64,000 bases of DNA, taken from NCBI RefSeq assembly GCF_000687475.1, contig NC_057317.1:5084501-5148500 (forward strand), given 5' to 3'. The stretch's first letter is position 1; every line of letters starts with the position of its first letter. The notes beneath the pieces are model-generated. The model was not told the origin of the DNA. It made no database searches and saw nothing but the letters and a program-made list of their open reading frames with translations. A program made the translations under genes and the position numbers. Below, in pieces: positions 1 through 10,607 of this stretch. The DNA comes from Ustilaginoidea virens (Eukaryota > Ascomycota > Sordariomycetes > Hypocreales > Clavicipitaceae).

Positions 1-849
1 TCTGGCGGACAGCCGCAAGATGAACGGCGGCAAGTTTAGAACCATTCCGGACGAGCACTTGGAACCTATCTCGGGACGCTGCTATGGTGTACTACTGCGA
101 CAACGAGAGGCATGTTCCCCAACTTTCCCAAATGCTTGGAGCTGGAGCCAGACGGACCAGTTGTTGTCGCCGACATGAGCTCCAATATCTTTTCGAGGAA
201 GATCCCGACCAGAAATTTCTCAGCCATCTCCTTTGGCGCCCAATAGAACCTCGGGTCAACAAGTATTACGGTTGTCGTCCAAGAAGAGCTTTCTGCCGCA
301 GCCTTCTGCAGCCTTGATGAAGCAGCTGGCTCTGCCTATCCCCGCCTCGCATCTTTGAGTGCGAAACTATTGCTAAGAACAACAGCCTCTACAATACACT
401 GAGACTATTTGAGTAAGCACACTTTTTCGAGATGATGTTGCGGTGTTCAGACTAATTAATTTCCCTGTAGCGTGTACATCGCGGGTCAGGTTCCGAAGAC
501 ACTATTGCTACAGTATCCTGACAAGATTGAAGGACAGCAGGCTGTATCTGAGAAGGCTCAAATCATCTACAGAGCTGTTGATGCCCATCCTGAAATCTAC
601 AGCATTATCCCCGACAAAACGGTCCGGTCGCGTATGAATATCTTCTTCAGGATGAAGAGTGGCGATGCCGCCGAGGAAGCATTCCTGAAGGAGGGTAATG
701 CGCTGGGGCGTATTGGGCTGAGAGGTCACCGAAGTCTGCGTGGTATTTGTGCGAGTAATGACAACGCAGTACCTTTCGAGGGTGCGCAGAAGCTTGCCAG
801 CATCATCGAGGCTTTCGCGTCGCGGTCGAGGACATCGGCAGGAGAGTAA
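1..849 (+). pseudogene. phosphoserine aminotransferase (SerC/Ser1 type), decayed, 5' end outside window
   Basis: The family is a PLP enzyme that makes phosphoserine from 3-phosphohydroxypyruvate in serine synthesis. The 3' half (471-849) is well preserved, with RSRMNIFFR, an EEAFLKEG-like block, KGHRS-like GLRGHRS and the terminal ASN.NAVP..GAQKLA block. A conserved intron is visible at 412-470 (GT...TAG); splicing joins TTTGA to CGTGTAC to give FDVYIAGQ. Upstream the frame changes several times: about position 77 (PIS to DAAMVYYCDNE), about 110 (to MFPNFPK), about 280 (VVV to KKSFLPQ) and about 353 (ASHL to ECET). At 244-246 a TAG stands where the family has the PLP-binding lysine of GAQKN (read here as GAQ-stop-NLG). 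It therefore cannot encode a working enzyme. Serine auxotrophy would be expected without another copy, so I infer an intact paralogue elsewhere. An assembly with many indels is the alternative, but that would not explain the lysine codon. Confidence 0.9.
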
Positions 850-1900
850 CCGTCTCACCCCGAACTGGCTTCGCTGGAGCCGGGGCTTGGTGATCCATAA
901 TGTCTGCGCTACTAAGGGAGGCGCACAGGATGGCTGACCAGGAGCAGTTACGTTGATGCTGTCCTTGTCAAGTTGCGCGCGAGGGTTTGTCTATCACTTG
1001 TTGGATCAAGTTGATGAATTGCAGCAGAAGGCTGCGGACCGGAAGAAAGTTATTCTGTAGAGATAGGGGCAGAAGGACCCGGGCCTACGTTTTTCCCGAG
1101 ACACAGGCTATCCCCTCGGGATAGGCTTCGGCCTCAAAAGCAGCATATCCTGGCATAATATAACCACCTAGATGAACCCCAACGATAATAGATAAACGCT
1201 GCGATAGGAACCACCTATTTGTAGCAATAGAGACACATGATGCTTGTGGTGCGTTGAAAAAACCCACACACTACGGAGTACACTGCCTTGATGTGCCTGC
1301 GTCATCCAGGATCGGGCTGCAACGTGGGGCAAATCGGAAAAACAGTACAGCCGGTCCAGCGCGAAAGTCGCAGCGAATCCCTCAAACAAGGCGCACGCGC
1401 AACAGTCTGTGTGGTCTGTGTGGCTGGCAGGTCCACCAACGATTCAGTTGAGTTGAGTTCTAGCCATCCATCATCCCTGTGACCAGACCGAAAGTGTCTG
1501 TCCTGTCTGGTCTGTTGACGACGGGCCTGCTGAACTTCTTACCCATCCTCCATTGTGCTCCATCCAACTACATACTTCTCATAACCCGAAAGCCCGCCAG
1601 GCCGTTGTCTGGTGCCGCCCGCATCGCACCACAATCGCATATATTGCTACTCTCACCCCATCTTCTTTTTTCCTGCGGCTGTCGCTACTGCCGAGACGGT
1701 GAATGTCCCTTTTGACGATCGCCCAACGCTGCCCACCTGCCTGCGTCTCTGTCGCGTGGGCTCAACCAAGGGCGCGTGCTGGGCTGCGTGGGACGACCCG
1801 GCACACGTCGCCGTTTCCTGCATCGTGAATTGCCCAAGCTCGCACCCGAGATATCATGACCAGGTCACGGTGCAAAACATAACAGGAGCGCATCGACAAG
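850..1900. other. intergenic region upstream of SET1, with a possible C-terminal gene remnant
   Basis: No complete gene is seen. At 983-1060 (+) a 25-codon open stretch ending in TAG reads with sensible codons (GFVYHLLDQVDELQQ then KAADRKKVIL). It could be the tail of another broken gene, but I do not recognise it. A TACGGAGTA motif lies at 1272-1280. The rest is presumably SET1 promoter and 5' leader, with pyrimidine-rich stretches around 1640-1690. No TATA box stands out. Confidence 0.4.
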
Positions 1901-4900
1901 ATGACTCGGCCCCCTCCCGGCGTGAGCTTCGCGCAGTTCTTTCCCAACGCCCCCAAAGTGAGGGCAGAAGCCAAGGGCCGGGCAGATCGCGAGCGTTCAA
2001 GTCGCAACAGCATTCCAGGCCGTGATTCCAATAGGGATCCCGCCTCTGGTGCGCCGGATGCAAACGCGGCAGCCCTCGCTGGGCCGTCTCATTGCGGCAT
2101 CTTATCGGATAGCCCCCGCCCTCAGTCTGACGACCACGACCTTCCTTCCGGAGACATTCTTGATACCATTGGGTCTGCTAGCTCGCATACAAGTACTGCC
2201 TCATCCGTGTTCAGTAATTCGCAAAGGGCAATCACGGCGGCTGCCTCATCCTACATATCCACTAGCACTACGCCTCTAGCCCCTCGAGATTCATCGGCTT
2301 ACTCACCCGCCCCTCCATGTTCAAAATCATCAGACATGCCTCCTTTGGCGATGATCGATCACGGCCTCGGAAAGGCCCATGCCGCAACTGTCAGCCAACG
2401 CCAAGATGTTCCGGTTTCACTCAACCAACATATCAACCGTCTCCCCGCTCGAGATGCGCTTCCATCAATCAAAGGCAAGAAGTGCACATATGATCCGATC
2501 CTCGATCGAGCTCGCAATAAAGGCGTCAGTAAGAGCGCCAAACCGGTATTCGAAGAATTTGGACTTGTACGTATAAGTATAACTGGTTTCCAAGCGTTTC
2601 CAGCTGGGAAAAAGAAATCGAAAAGAACAAAGAAAAAAAAAAAAAGAAAGGAGGGGGGGAGGGGGGGCGTTGTTATCATGCTGCATTATACAACCGGCTA
2701 ACTGACTATTGATAGGATGATGACGCCCCCCCTCCAGACCCTCGTTTGCAACGGCCCGGAGGTCGCCTCGGTTATATCAATACCGATTATTATTTGCCCA
2801 AAGCCCGATTACGGCATGCTCCAGAGAATCTTAAGCCCTATCCGTATGATCCCAAGACATCAATAGGGCCTGGTCCGCCAACGCAAATCCTTGTGACACG
2901 ATACAATCCCCTGGTCCCATTTAACAAGGTGACGGCAGTTTTCGCAACCTTTGGGGAAATTGCCGAGAGCAGCAACAAGATGCATCCGGATACAGGAAGC
3001 TATTTGGGCTTTGCCACGATTCGCTATCGGGATGCCAAGCACCCTGGGAGACCACCAGTCTCGGCAATCGACGCCGCGCGTCGTGCCGTCCGAACCCGAG
3101 GCATCAAGATCGACGCGGATATTGTTCGAGTTGAGTATGATCCAGAGGGGCGCAAGAGCAGGCGCATGCTGGAGGAACATCTCAAGATAGAGCGAGAAAA
3201 ATACAACAAGGAGACGAGGGCTCGTGAGCAAGCCGCCGCCGCCAAAGCTCCACCGACAGGGCCCAAATCAGGGCCCCAGGCCGTTCCGTTTGTGCGACCT
3301 CCACCAACGGCACCTAAGGGACCAGCGTGTCCGGCGCAAAGATTAGGCCCCGTAGGAGCTGTGGTTGCAGCTCCGCAACCCATTACGGTTGAGCAACAGA
3401 GGCTACAAGGAGCTATTGAGTCACGAAACCTTGCCTCTGTGCTGTCAAACGATCCCTACATCTTCATTGCCTCTGAAGATGTTCCCATTCTACCCAGCAT
3501 CATCCCCCACATGAAGAAACGGCTGAAGAATTACGCATTCGAAGAGATTCGTCTCGATCGCACCGGCTTCTACGTCGTGTTCCGAAACTCATTCTCAGGG
3601 AAATCAGAGGCAGAACGATGCTACCGAGCCGTCAATCACACCGAATTCTTCAATTACGACCTGGCGATGCAGCTGTGCTTGCCCCGTCCGACCCGCGGAT
3701 CAGATGCCAACAACGGCAAACGAAGTCCCGGCCCGTACAGGGGCAGGGGCAGGGAAACAGAGAGGGATGAGGGCACGACCACCATCCGCCGACGGCGCGA
3801 GGAATCGAAACGACGCCATCGAGAAGAAGAAGCGGATCTCGAAGAAGAAAAGAAGCAAAGAGCTAAGAACTTTGACCCGGTCTTCGAGGCAGTGGAAGTG
3901 GTTCGTCGGGAGATGACTGAGCATTTAATTCGGCACATTCGGACTCAAGTCGCTGCCCCGTGTCTCTCCGACTTTCTCAACCCAGCAAACCATGTCGCCA
4001 AGCGACGCAAGCTCAATCTCGATCATGCTGACGACGAGGACGACGAGGATAGCATTAACTCTCTAGGGGCCAGGACACCAAACTCGGGAACAGATCCCAT
4101 TGAACGAAGAACCGGCCGCCTCGAACCGAAGGCGCTCCCCAGGATACGAAAGGCGAAAGCGAAGGGCCACCGCAGCATGTTTGTGGACCCCTTCTCTCGG
4201 AAACGTCAACCCGTCGTAAGGTCCGCGTTTCGGTCTCTCCATCATCGCCTCAAGAGCCTCGACAGCGATTTCGAGTCCGACGACGACACTGACGCCAGAG
4301 CGCTGGCTGTTGGCGACACGGAAGAACCTGAATCGCGGCCTCGCAGTCGTATGAGCACTGACGATGAGTTTGGCTCTTGGGGCCGCCGCGATGAAGACTC
4401 GATGACCGAGTCTAGTCTGGCTTTTGTTGATAAATTGTCTTCGAAAAAACGCAAACTGGAAGGTTCCGTCGAAACCGCCTTTAAGCGCCAAAAGAAGTCT
4501 GACGAAGAGTTGTTTGGGGTCCGGGTCACCCCCGCCGGCGCAGATGTTGACACACGGGGGGTTTCTGGGGAGACTGGGGCTGACTTTGATTTCGCGGGAG
4601 ATCATGGGGACAGTGTACCTCGATCTGAAACGCCGCTACTGCTCGCCGTGAAAGACGCAAAGAAGAAGGCGGTGAAACCGAAGAAGAAAACGAAGAAGCA
4701 ACTATTGGAAGAGCAGGAAGAACTGAAGAAGAAGCAAGAAGCGGAAGCTGGAGCGGAGGCAGAGGCTGACGCGGCTGATGAAGAAGAGTTGGAAAAGGCT
4801 CCTTTGCCAGACGGGGTTCATGGCGTCAAGTCACCCCGGACCGAGGCACCGCCTGAAAAGTTTAACGAGGCACTCTTTTCGACAGAAGCGCTTACTACTG

Positions 4901-6028
4901 CACTCGAATTGCCGGATGACTTTACACCAGACATCTCCTCTCTACACGGCCTGGCTCTTGGCCTCAGGGACAAGCCCGATGTCGCCAAGCTGCAGAAGAA
5001 GTTTGGCGTTGGCGACGTCGGAAACCCGGAGCTTTGGTTATGGAAGCGAAACCGCGTCCGAGAGTTGAACTCGGAGGATAATTCTACGGATTTCCCGGTG
5101 ACCATCGAGGGATACTACGTTCCCAGCGCCACAGGATGCGCCCGAACTGAAGGGGTCAAGAAAATCCTCAATTCTGAAAAGTCCAAATACCTTCCACATC
5201 ACATCAAGGTCCAGAAGGCCCGGGAAGAGCGCGAGGCTCGCTCCAAGAAGAACACCAAGGACGGCATGGGGGCCGCCTCGGAGGCTGCCAAACTCGCCGC
5301 CGAGAAGATTGCCAAGGGAAATTCCCGCGCGAATCGCGCAACGAACCGCCGCTACGTGGCCGACTTGAACGACCAGAAAAAGTCCCTTGGGCAGGACTCG
5401 GAGGTGTTCAAGTTCAACCAGCTGAAGAAGCGGAAGAAGCCGGTCAAGTTTGCGCGGTCCGCCATTCACAACTGGGGCCTGTACGCCATGGAGAACATCA
5501 ACAAGGACGACATGATTATCGAGTACGTGGGCGAGGAAGTGCGCCAGCAGATTGCAGAGATCCGAGAGAAGCGGTACCTCAAGAGCGGCATCGGAAGCAG
5601 CTATCTGTTCCGCATCGACGACGACACCGTCATCGATGCGACCAAGAAGGGGGGCATTGCTCGATTCATCAACCACAGCTGCATGCCCAACTGCACAGCC
5701 AAGATTATCAAGGTCGAGGGCAGCAAGAGAATCGTCATATATGCCCTCCGTGACATTGTTCTGAGTAAGTTGCGGTGCCTTGTTTGTTTTTGTTTCCCCT
5801 TTTTTGTTTGTGGTGGTGCCGTGCCCCCCCCCCCCCCCCCCCGGTTGAAGTCATCGTTTGCGACCTTCAACAAACTGAGGCTGCCGATTCGGAATAAACA
5901 ACTAATGCCCGCTCTCTTGTGCAGATGAAGAGTTGACATACGACTACAAATTCGAGCGAGAAATCGGTAGTCTAGACCGCATTCCTTGTCTTTGTAATAC
6001 AGCCGCGTGCAAAGGCTTCCTCAACTAA
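1901..6028 (+). CDS. set1: histone H3 lysine-4 methyltransferase SET1, catalytic subunit of COMPASS
   Basis: Transfers methyl groups from S-adenosylmethionine to H3K4 in chromatin at active genes. Exons are 1901-2566, 2716-5764 and 5925-6028, giving 1272 residues. Introns start GTACGT and GTAAGT and end TAG and CAG, and all phases agree. Domains in order: a Ser/Pro-rich N terminus; an RRM-like domain (about 279-365, ILVTRYNPL...GFATIRYRD); the Set1-specific fold (about 469-540, [11 protein letters not shown]...[14 protein letters not shown]); a long charged, Lys/Glu-rich linker; the N-SET domain (about 1000-1117, [11 protein letters not shown]); the SET domain (about 1130-1250), with GLYAME, EYVGE and the catalytic [11 protein letters not shown]; then ELTYDYKF and a post-[16 protein letters not shown]. 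The start has ACAAG before ATG and an in-frame Met followed by a family-like [14 protein letters not shown]. The last intron contains a run of 19 C. Very confident. Confidence 0.97.
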
Positions 6029-7078
6029 GGGGAATCCAGCGTGGCGTTGCCAGTTATCCTCAGTCGTCTTGGTGCATTGCGTCACGACCCCTGCCAGAGC
6101 CCTTGGCCTTGGCCCTGCTATCCTGGCCAGCTCGTCGACTGCTCACACAACTTGAAGACGCGCGTCTGGTCCTGAACCCATGAGACGCAGCAGAGTCTTT
6201 GTTTCATTTATGTAATATGAGAATAGGGCCCAATCTGGAATCTCTTCTAAAACAGTCTTTTCTCTTCTCTTTTCCCCTGACCAAAAACAAAAAACAAATG
6301 ACCTTTTGCATGCCCTTTAGATCACAGCCGGGATGTGGCGTTTGGTGGGTTTTGTCGACGGAAGAGACGGTATGTTTTGTGTTTCTTCTCCCTTGGAGGG
6401 CGATGGTAAAGATAGGGACAAGCGGTTTCTCGTCTCGCGTCCTACCCCGTTCTGCTGCCTGCTTCCTTCTTTTTTTTTTTTTTTTTTGTGTTGTCGTTCG
6501 TTTTTGGTGCAACTTCAGTCGTGTCGCGCCAGGGAGTTTCGTAATCAAGAGACACAGTCTTGAGTTTCTTCAACTACGGCTTTGGGGATTTTCTGGGCCC
6601 ACGGTGTTCTGGACGCGGCGTTTCAAATGGCTTGTAATTTCTTTTTTTTTTTTTTTTTTTTTTTCGTTCTTCATAACTTCTCTTCTATTATCTACCGCCC
6701 ATCATTATGTCGACGCTGAGACGGCCGACTCCTATTGTACATAATGAAACCGTTGGCACACAAAACTTGAATGTGCTCAGTAAGACAAAGCCAAAAAAAA
6801 ATGACGTCGTATTTTGTTCTCATCATGCGGCATCTGATGACGGCGAACTGTGCAGCGTCCGCTATGACGACTTGCAAATGTAGCGGGCATGCATAAATTG
6901 AATAATGGTAGGGCCTTGTGAACGTCGAGGTGTATGGATGGCTTGATGACACGATCAAAAGCAAAAAGTATTTGGATGCTTTACCCTCGAGCAATTAGTT
7001 TTCTGGTCCAGAAACGGTCTGCCCTTTCAAGGCAGGTGGGTGATGCGTTCTTTGGTTGCAAGACTTCCGCTCCAAAAG
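6029..7078. other. SET1 3' flank and convergent gap, no gene
   Basis: This 1-kb stretch separates the SET1 stop from the stop of the minus-strand gene that follows. It holds T-rich blocks on the plus strand, including long T runs at about 6469-6487 and 6643-6664, as expected of a 3' UTR and polyadenylation region. A 181-codon open stretch at 6199-6744 is low-complexity (Phe-rich from poly-T) and is not believable as a gene. Confidence 0.5.
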
Positions 7079-7684
7079 TCATCCATCTCTGGAATCTCTG
7101 GGAGAGCGAGACTCGTTGTCTCCTAGAGGGGCTCTTGGGCCCAGCATCCAATCTTGCATTGCCAACCAATCGCTCCAGCGTGCCTCGGCGTTGACAATCT
7201 CGTTCTCCGTCACGCCGATCAACGGTCTCAGGAAAGGAACTGCCTGGCCATCGTCCATGTCGTAATCTCTCTTCACTTCCAGCCATGTCTCACTCTTGGC
7301 GGCAAACAGGTAATTCCGCCTCTCGGCCTCGTGGATCGGTCCAATGCCTTCTGTCCAGTCTTCGCCGAAGAAACCGTACAGAGTGGCAGGGTTGTCGAAT
7401 CCCGTAACCACCAACCGCCTGATATATGGGACCAGAGTTGCGCGGAGATTTACTGCTACTGCTGACGATTTCCACTCATTCTGGGTTGGGGCTGCGCCCA
7501 CCACATTGTCTGTCGTTTGTTGGAACGGCAACCGAATGTTCACCCAGGCGGCCACTGCCTGCACAGGTTCCGTGTGTTGAGCATGCTCAACGAAGAACCT
7601 GTGGCAGGATTGGAACTTTGGATACCACGCAATGATGCCATATTCGCCTTCTTGAAACGGCTGATGCTTCACCTTGTCAGTCAT
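7079..7684 (-). CDS. conserved fungal protein of unknown function
   Basis: A 201-residue uninterrupted frame starting ATG at 7684 (MTDKVKHQPFQEGEYGI...) and ending TGA at 7079. It resembles a family found across filamentous ascomycetes, which I recall being listed under the odd label 'Ilp is an apoptosis inhibitor'; that label has no functional support I can cite. The conserved-looking core includes IIAWYPKFQSC, a LVPYIRRLVVTGFD segment, LYGFFGEDW, AERRNYLFAAKS, and a C-terminal W-rich part with AMQDWMLGPRAP, ending soon after. No signal peptide, membrane segment or known catalytic motif is visible, so it is probably cytosolic. It lies convergent to SET1. Codon sense and Trp/aromatic patterning argue that it is real; the function is unknown. 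Confidence 0.7.
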   Translation of the reverse strand: MTDKVKHQPFQEGEYGIIAWYPKFQSCHRFFVEHAQHTEPVQAVAAWVNIRLPFQQTTDNVVGAAPTQNEWKSSAVAVNLRATLVPYIRRLVVTGFDNPATLYGFFGEDWTEGIGPIHEAERRNYLFAAKSETWLEVKRDYDMDDGQAVPFLRPLIGVTENEIVNAEARWSDWLAMQDWMLGPRAPLGDNESRSPRDSRDG

Positions 7685-8156
7685 TGTGATTTCGCGTTCG
7701 GCTCATCAGGAGGGTGTCTGTGCTGAGGGCCGGGCTTACGTGTTGAAACTGAGTTGGCATTATAGAAGCTGACTTGTTTCTGGGAATCGTACTTCAAGCG
7801 TGCAACTCAGCCGCGAAGCTCATGTCACGCTTAGTTGTGACTGGTGCCGAAAGTACGTCCTTGAAGATCGATTGGCGTTGTACCTTGACCAAGAAGAAAT
7901 TGTAGCTGCCCTCGAGATTAGAATGCAACGTGACCGAGTTGTTGGTGAGGAAACGAAACGACGGGGTGGATGATGCTAAACCTAGAAAGGAGTATCCCGA
8001 CAAGGGGATTCTAAGAAGAAGTTCCGATGCAGAAGAAATTATACTTGGGGTTACCTTTGCAGATAAAAGCTCGCAAAATTAGTCCGCAAAGTCGCTCTCG
8101 TCAAGGTTGAATCATTGACATCTCTAATCAAGGTGACGAGGAAACGCGTTGGTAGA

Positions 8157-8588
8157 TCAACACATGCTGAATGGGAGAGGGGACGGGGGACTCTGACACG
8201 TCATTGTCCTAGAGTCTCTTACATGGGCCTTATATTCCAACGTTGGAACGAGGACAAGGGTAGAAGTCAAGGGATCACCTGGGTAGCTTAGGTAGCTTGG
8301 GGTCGAGGATTGAGGTGCAGTAGGAGATTCAATCCAAGTGAATCCTGCTGGGCGTTTGTGAGAGGTTGTGAAGAAGCTGGAGAGACCCCGGGTGAGCATG
8401 GGCAAATGGCGCCGAGTCGCAAGAAAGCCTACAGGTTTTGGACACCCAGGAGAGCAAGTAAGACAGACACAGCAAGGCAGAAATTGTGGGTTAAGTTCCG
8501 TCCCAAATCGGGCACAATGTCCAACAAAACAGGCTGGAAAGGAGGCAGCGAATAAGGCGAGAGTTGATAAGGGCCGTGTCAAGCCCAT
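8157..8588 (-). CDS. doubtful small Cys-rich secreted protein
   Basis: A 143-codon frame from a true ATG at 8588. The first 25 residues (MGLTRPLSTLALFAASF and following) look like a signal peptide and the next stretch is rich in cysteine (CCVCLTC, SPGCPK). I recognise no family. Part of the frame runs through the TAGGTAGCTT intergenic motif (about 8282-8300), which argues against coding. Listed only because small secreted Cys-rich proteins are often missed; more likely chance. Confidence 0.12.
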   Translation of the reverse strand: MGLTRPLSTLALFAASFPACFVGHCARFGTELNPQFLPCCVCLTCSPGCPKPVGFLATRRHLPMLTRGLSSFFTTSHKRPAGFTWIESPTAPQSSTPSYLSYPGDPLTSTLVLVPTLEYKAHVRDSRTMTCQSPPSPLPFSMC

Positions 8589-8931
8589 AATCAGTGACTG
8601 ACAAACCCACCAAGAGAGGCACCTGCTCTACGATTTTTTTCGAGGCACAGCTTCACATGGTAGCGCTGGGCGAGTCATACCATGGAAATGCTTCGGGGCC
8701 ATGTTGAGTGCAGAAGAATCACGTAGCATTGCAACTGGCTGACGAGGACGGGAGTCCTGGGGCAGAGTCAAGATGGGAACCAGCCTTTGACTGGGGAACT
8801 TTTGCGTTTCCGGGCGTTCAGCACTTGATCTCTCCCAAGTTCAAGAAGATGAGACGAATTGGGCCAGCAATAGTGGCTTGAACGGGACAGAAGTAAAGTG
8901 AGAATGGAGGATGGAGGATGGAGGAAGGAGG

Positions 8932-8959
8932 ACGTGGGACGTGGGACGTGGGACGTGGG
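8932..8959. repeat. tandem repeat, four units of ACGTGGG
   Basis: Four head-to-tail 7-bp units are directly visible, preceded by a purine-rich GGAT/GGAGGA stretch (8900-8931). Intergenic microsatellite; no function is evident. Confidence 0.9.
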
Positions 8960-10555
8960 ATGTCACACCAACACAGCAGAAAGTGGGTGTGACGATGTCA
9001 AAGAGGCACCGGATGGCAGTCACGACTCGCGTCAATACTTGCAAGCTGGGCCAGGGCGGCGGGGCAACCCCCACAGTAAGTGGCATGACTGCCAAGTCTG
9101 TACTGGGTGCCGATGCATTTGAATGAGCAAGTGCCGCTGGACCTTACGACCTTACTGCCATGCCAACCCAATTGGTCTTCGGTCCATCAGCGGTGACTCT
9201 GGTGTGAACTCTGGTTGCCCAGCCGCTTTGGCAACCTGCGTGTGCGGAGATGAGCGGGACTTGTCTTGGACTTCCTGCCTGCCTGCCTGGCCGCTTCATA
9301 ACCATCCCCCAGTTCGCCAGCCCCAGCCTTGCCAGTCGGTCTAGCCGTTGTTCTCCATTGCATTGCGCACCGGCTCAAGTACAACGTTGCAGGTACGGAG
9401 CACACCTTTTACTTGACCGTCTACATGTGCACCACGGTCCAGCCGCCGTGTGTTTCAGTCGTCGCCCTCTAGCGATGTATCACAAAACGGTGGGAAGATC
9501 CGTCAGCCACATGCACCGTTCTGGATAGGAAGGTTAGTGGGGTGGCGGCTTCCTTGTCTCACGTTCCAGCACTGCATGGTTATTACTGTAGGTACATGTA
9601 TCACGGTAGGCACAAGCAGCACCGTAGCATGACAGAAGCTTGCCGCCACCCACAAGTTACGGCCAGTTGGATAAGATCCCAGCCGTGTCTAAGAACCCGA
9701 CGGGAGAAAATCTTGTGCTGGGTATTTACCGTATTTTCGCAATTTCGGGCTTGCTTTTCGCTTTGTTGAATTTTCCAACCGTGAAGGCGCGCAAACTTTT
9801 GCTTTACCGAATATACATATGTACATCGTCATAACTTGCGTACCGGGCAGCAGTTGAACGGCGTGTCAAAAAGTCGGTGGGTAGTGCCAGAACCTGTGGT
9901 GCGCCCAAGCATGTACCTACATACATACCTGTACCTACCTGGCTGGGTAGGACAGACTCTGGCGTCCCTAATCGCGGCAGGTGGCACGTGGGTTGTGGCG
10001 CCCTCGGTGTGTAGTGCGCACAACCAGACAGCCAGATGGACACTGGAGCAGAACAATAGGCGAGGCTTTGTCATGTTCATATTGACTCTTGTTGCTATGT
10101 AGTGTTTGTCAGGCGGCCCAGGAAGTAGCTTGAGCACTGGGGGAATTGACATTGACCTTGGCAGGAGAAACTGGAAAACAGCTGACCGTCAGTCGACACT
10201 ACCTACAGTGCGTGAGGAAGCCCCAAGCAAGGTTCGGATTCCCTTATAGCAGGGGGCCTGCCTCCTCAATGGGCTGCCTCGCTTATCTGAGCCAGAGAAC
10301 CGGTATTTCGGTATGCAGGTGAACGTGCGAATGATATCATGGACGGCGGCATGTTCCCTGCCCCGATGCGAACTTTATAAGTGACGCGCCTCTCTGCCTA
10401 CTGTATTTCCTTTCGTACGATAAACGAGAGCATGTGAAATCCAGCGCGGGGCGAAATCCGCGGCTGTGATGTGGAGCAACTCCATTCGAGAGATGCGCAG
10501 ACCAATTACACCAAAGTGAAGTCGGTTTCTTACTACAAGGCACTCACAATCTGGA

Positions 10556-10607
10556 GGCACTACAGGCAGGCACTACAGGCAGGCACTACAGGCAGGCACT
10601 ACAGGCA
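10556..10607. repeat. tandem repeat, four 13-bp units (GGCACTACAGGCA)
   Basis: Four near-perfect copies of the 13-bp unit are directly visible. Located in the long intergenic tract 2 kb upstream of the surface-protein gene. Function unknown; copy number is probably polymorphic. Confidence 0.9.

Noticed and set aside
2359..2679. Minus-strand frames inside SET1 and the other long antisense frames within SPB1, MGM1 and SCAP
   Set aside because: They mirror strongly coding sequence and have no family resemblance.
6199..6744. Frame of 181 codons after SET1
   Set aside because: Phe-rich because of poly-T; 3' UTR-like, no domain.
10232..10250. GGTTCGGATTCCC resembling a tRNA B-box
   Set aside because: No matching A-box or cloverleaf could be drawn around it. 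No tRNA or rRNA gene was found anywhere in the window, and no CRISPR array.
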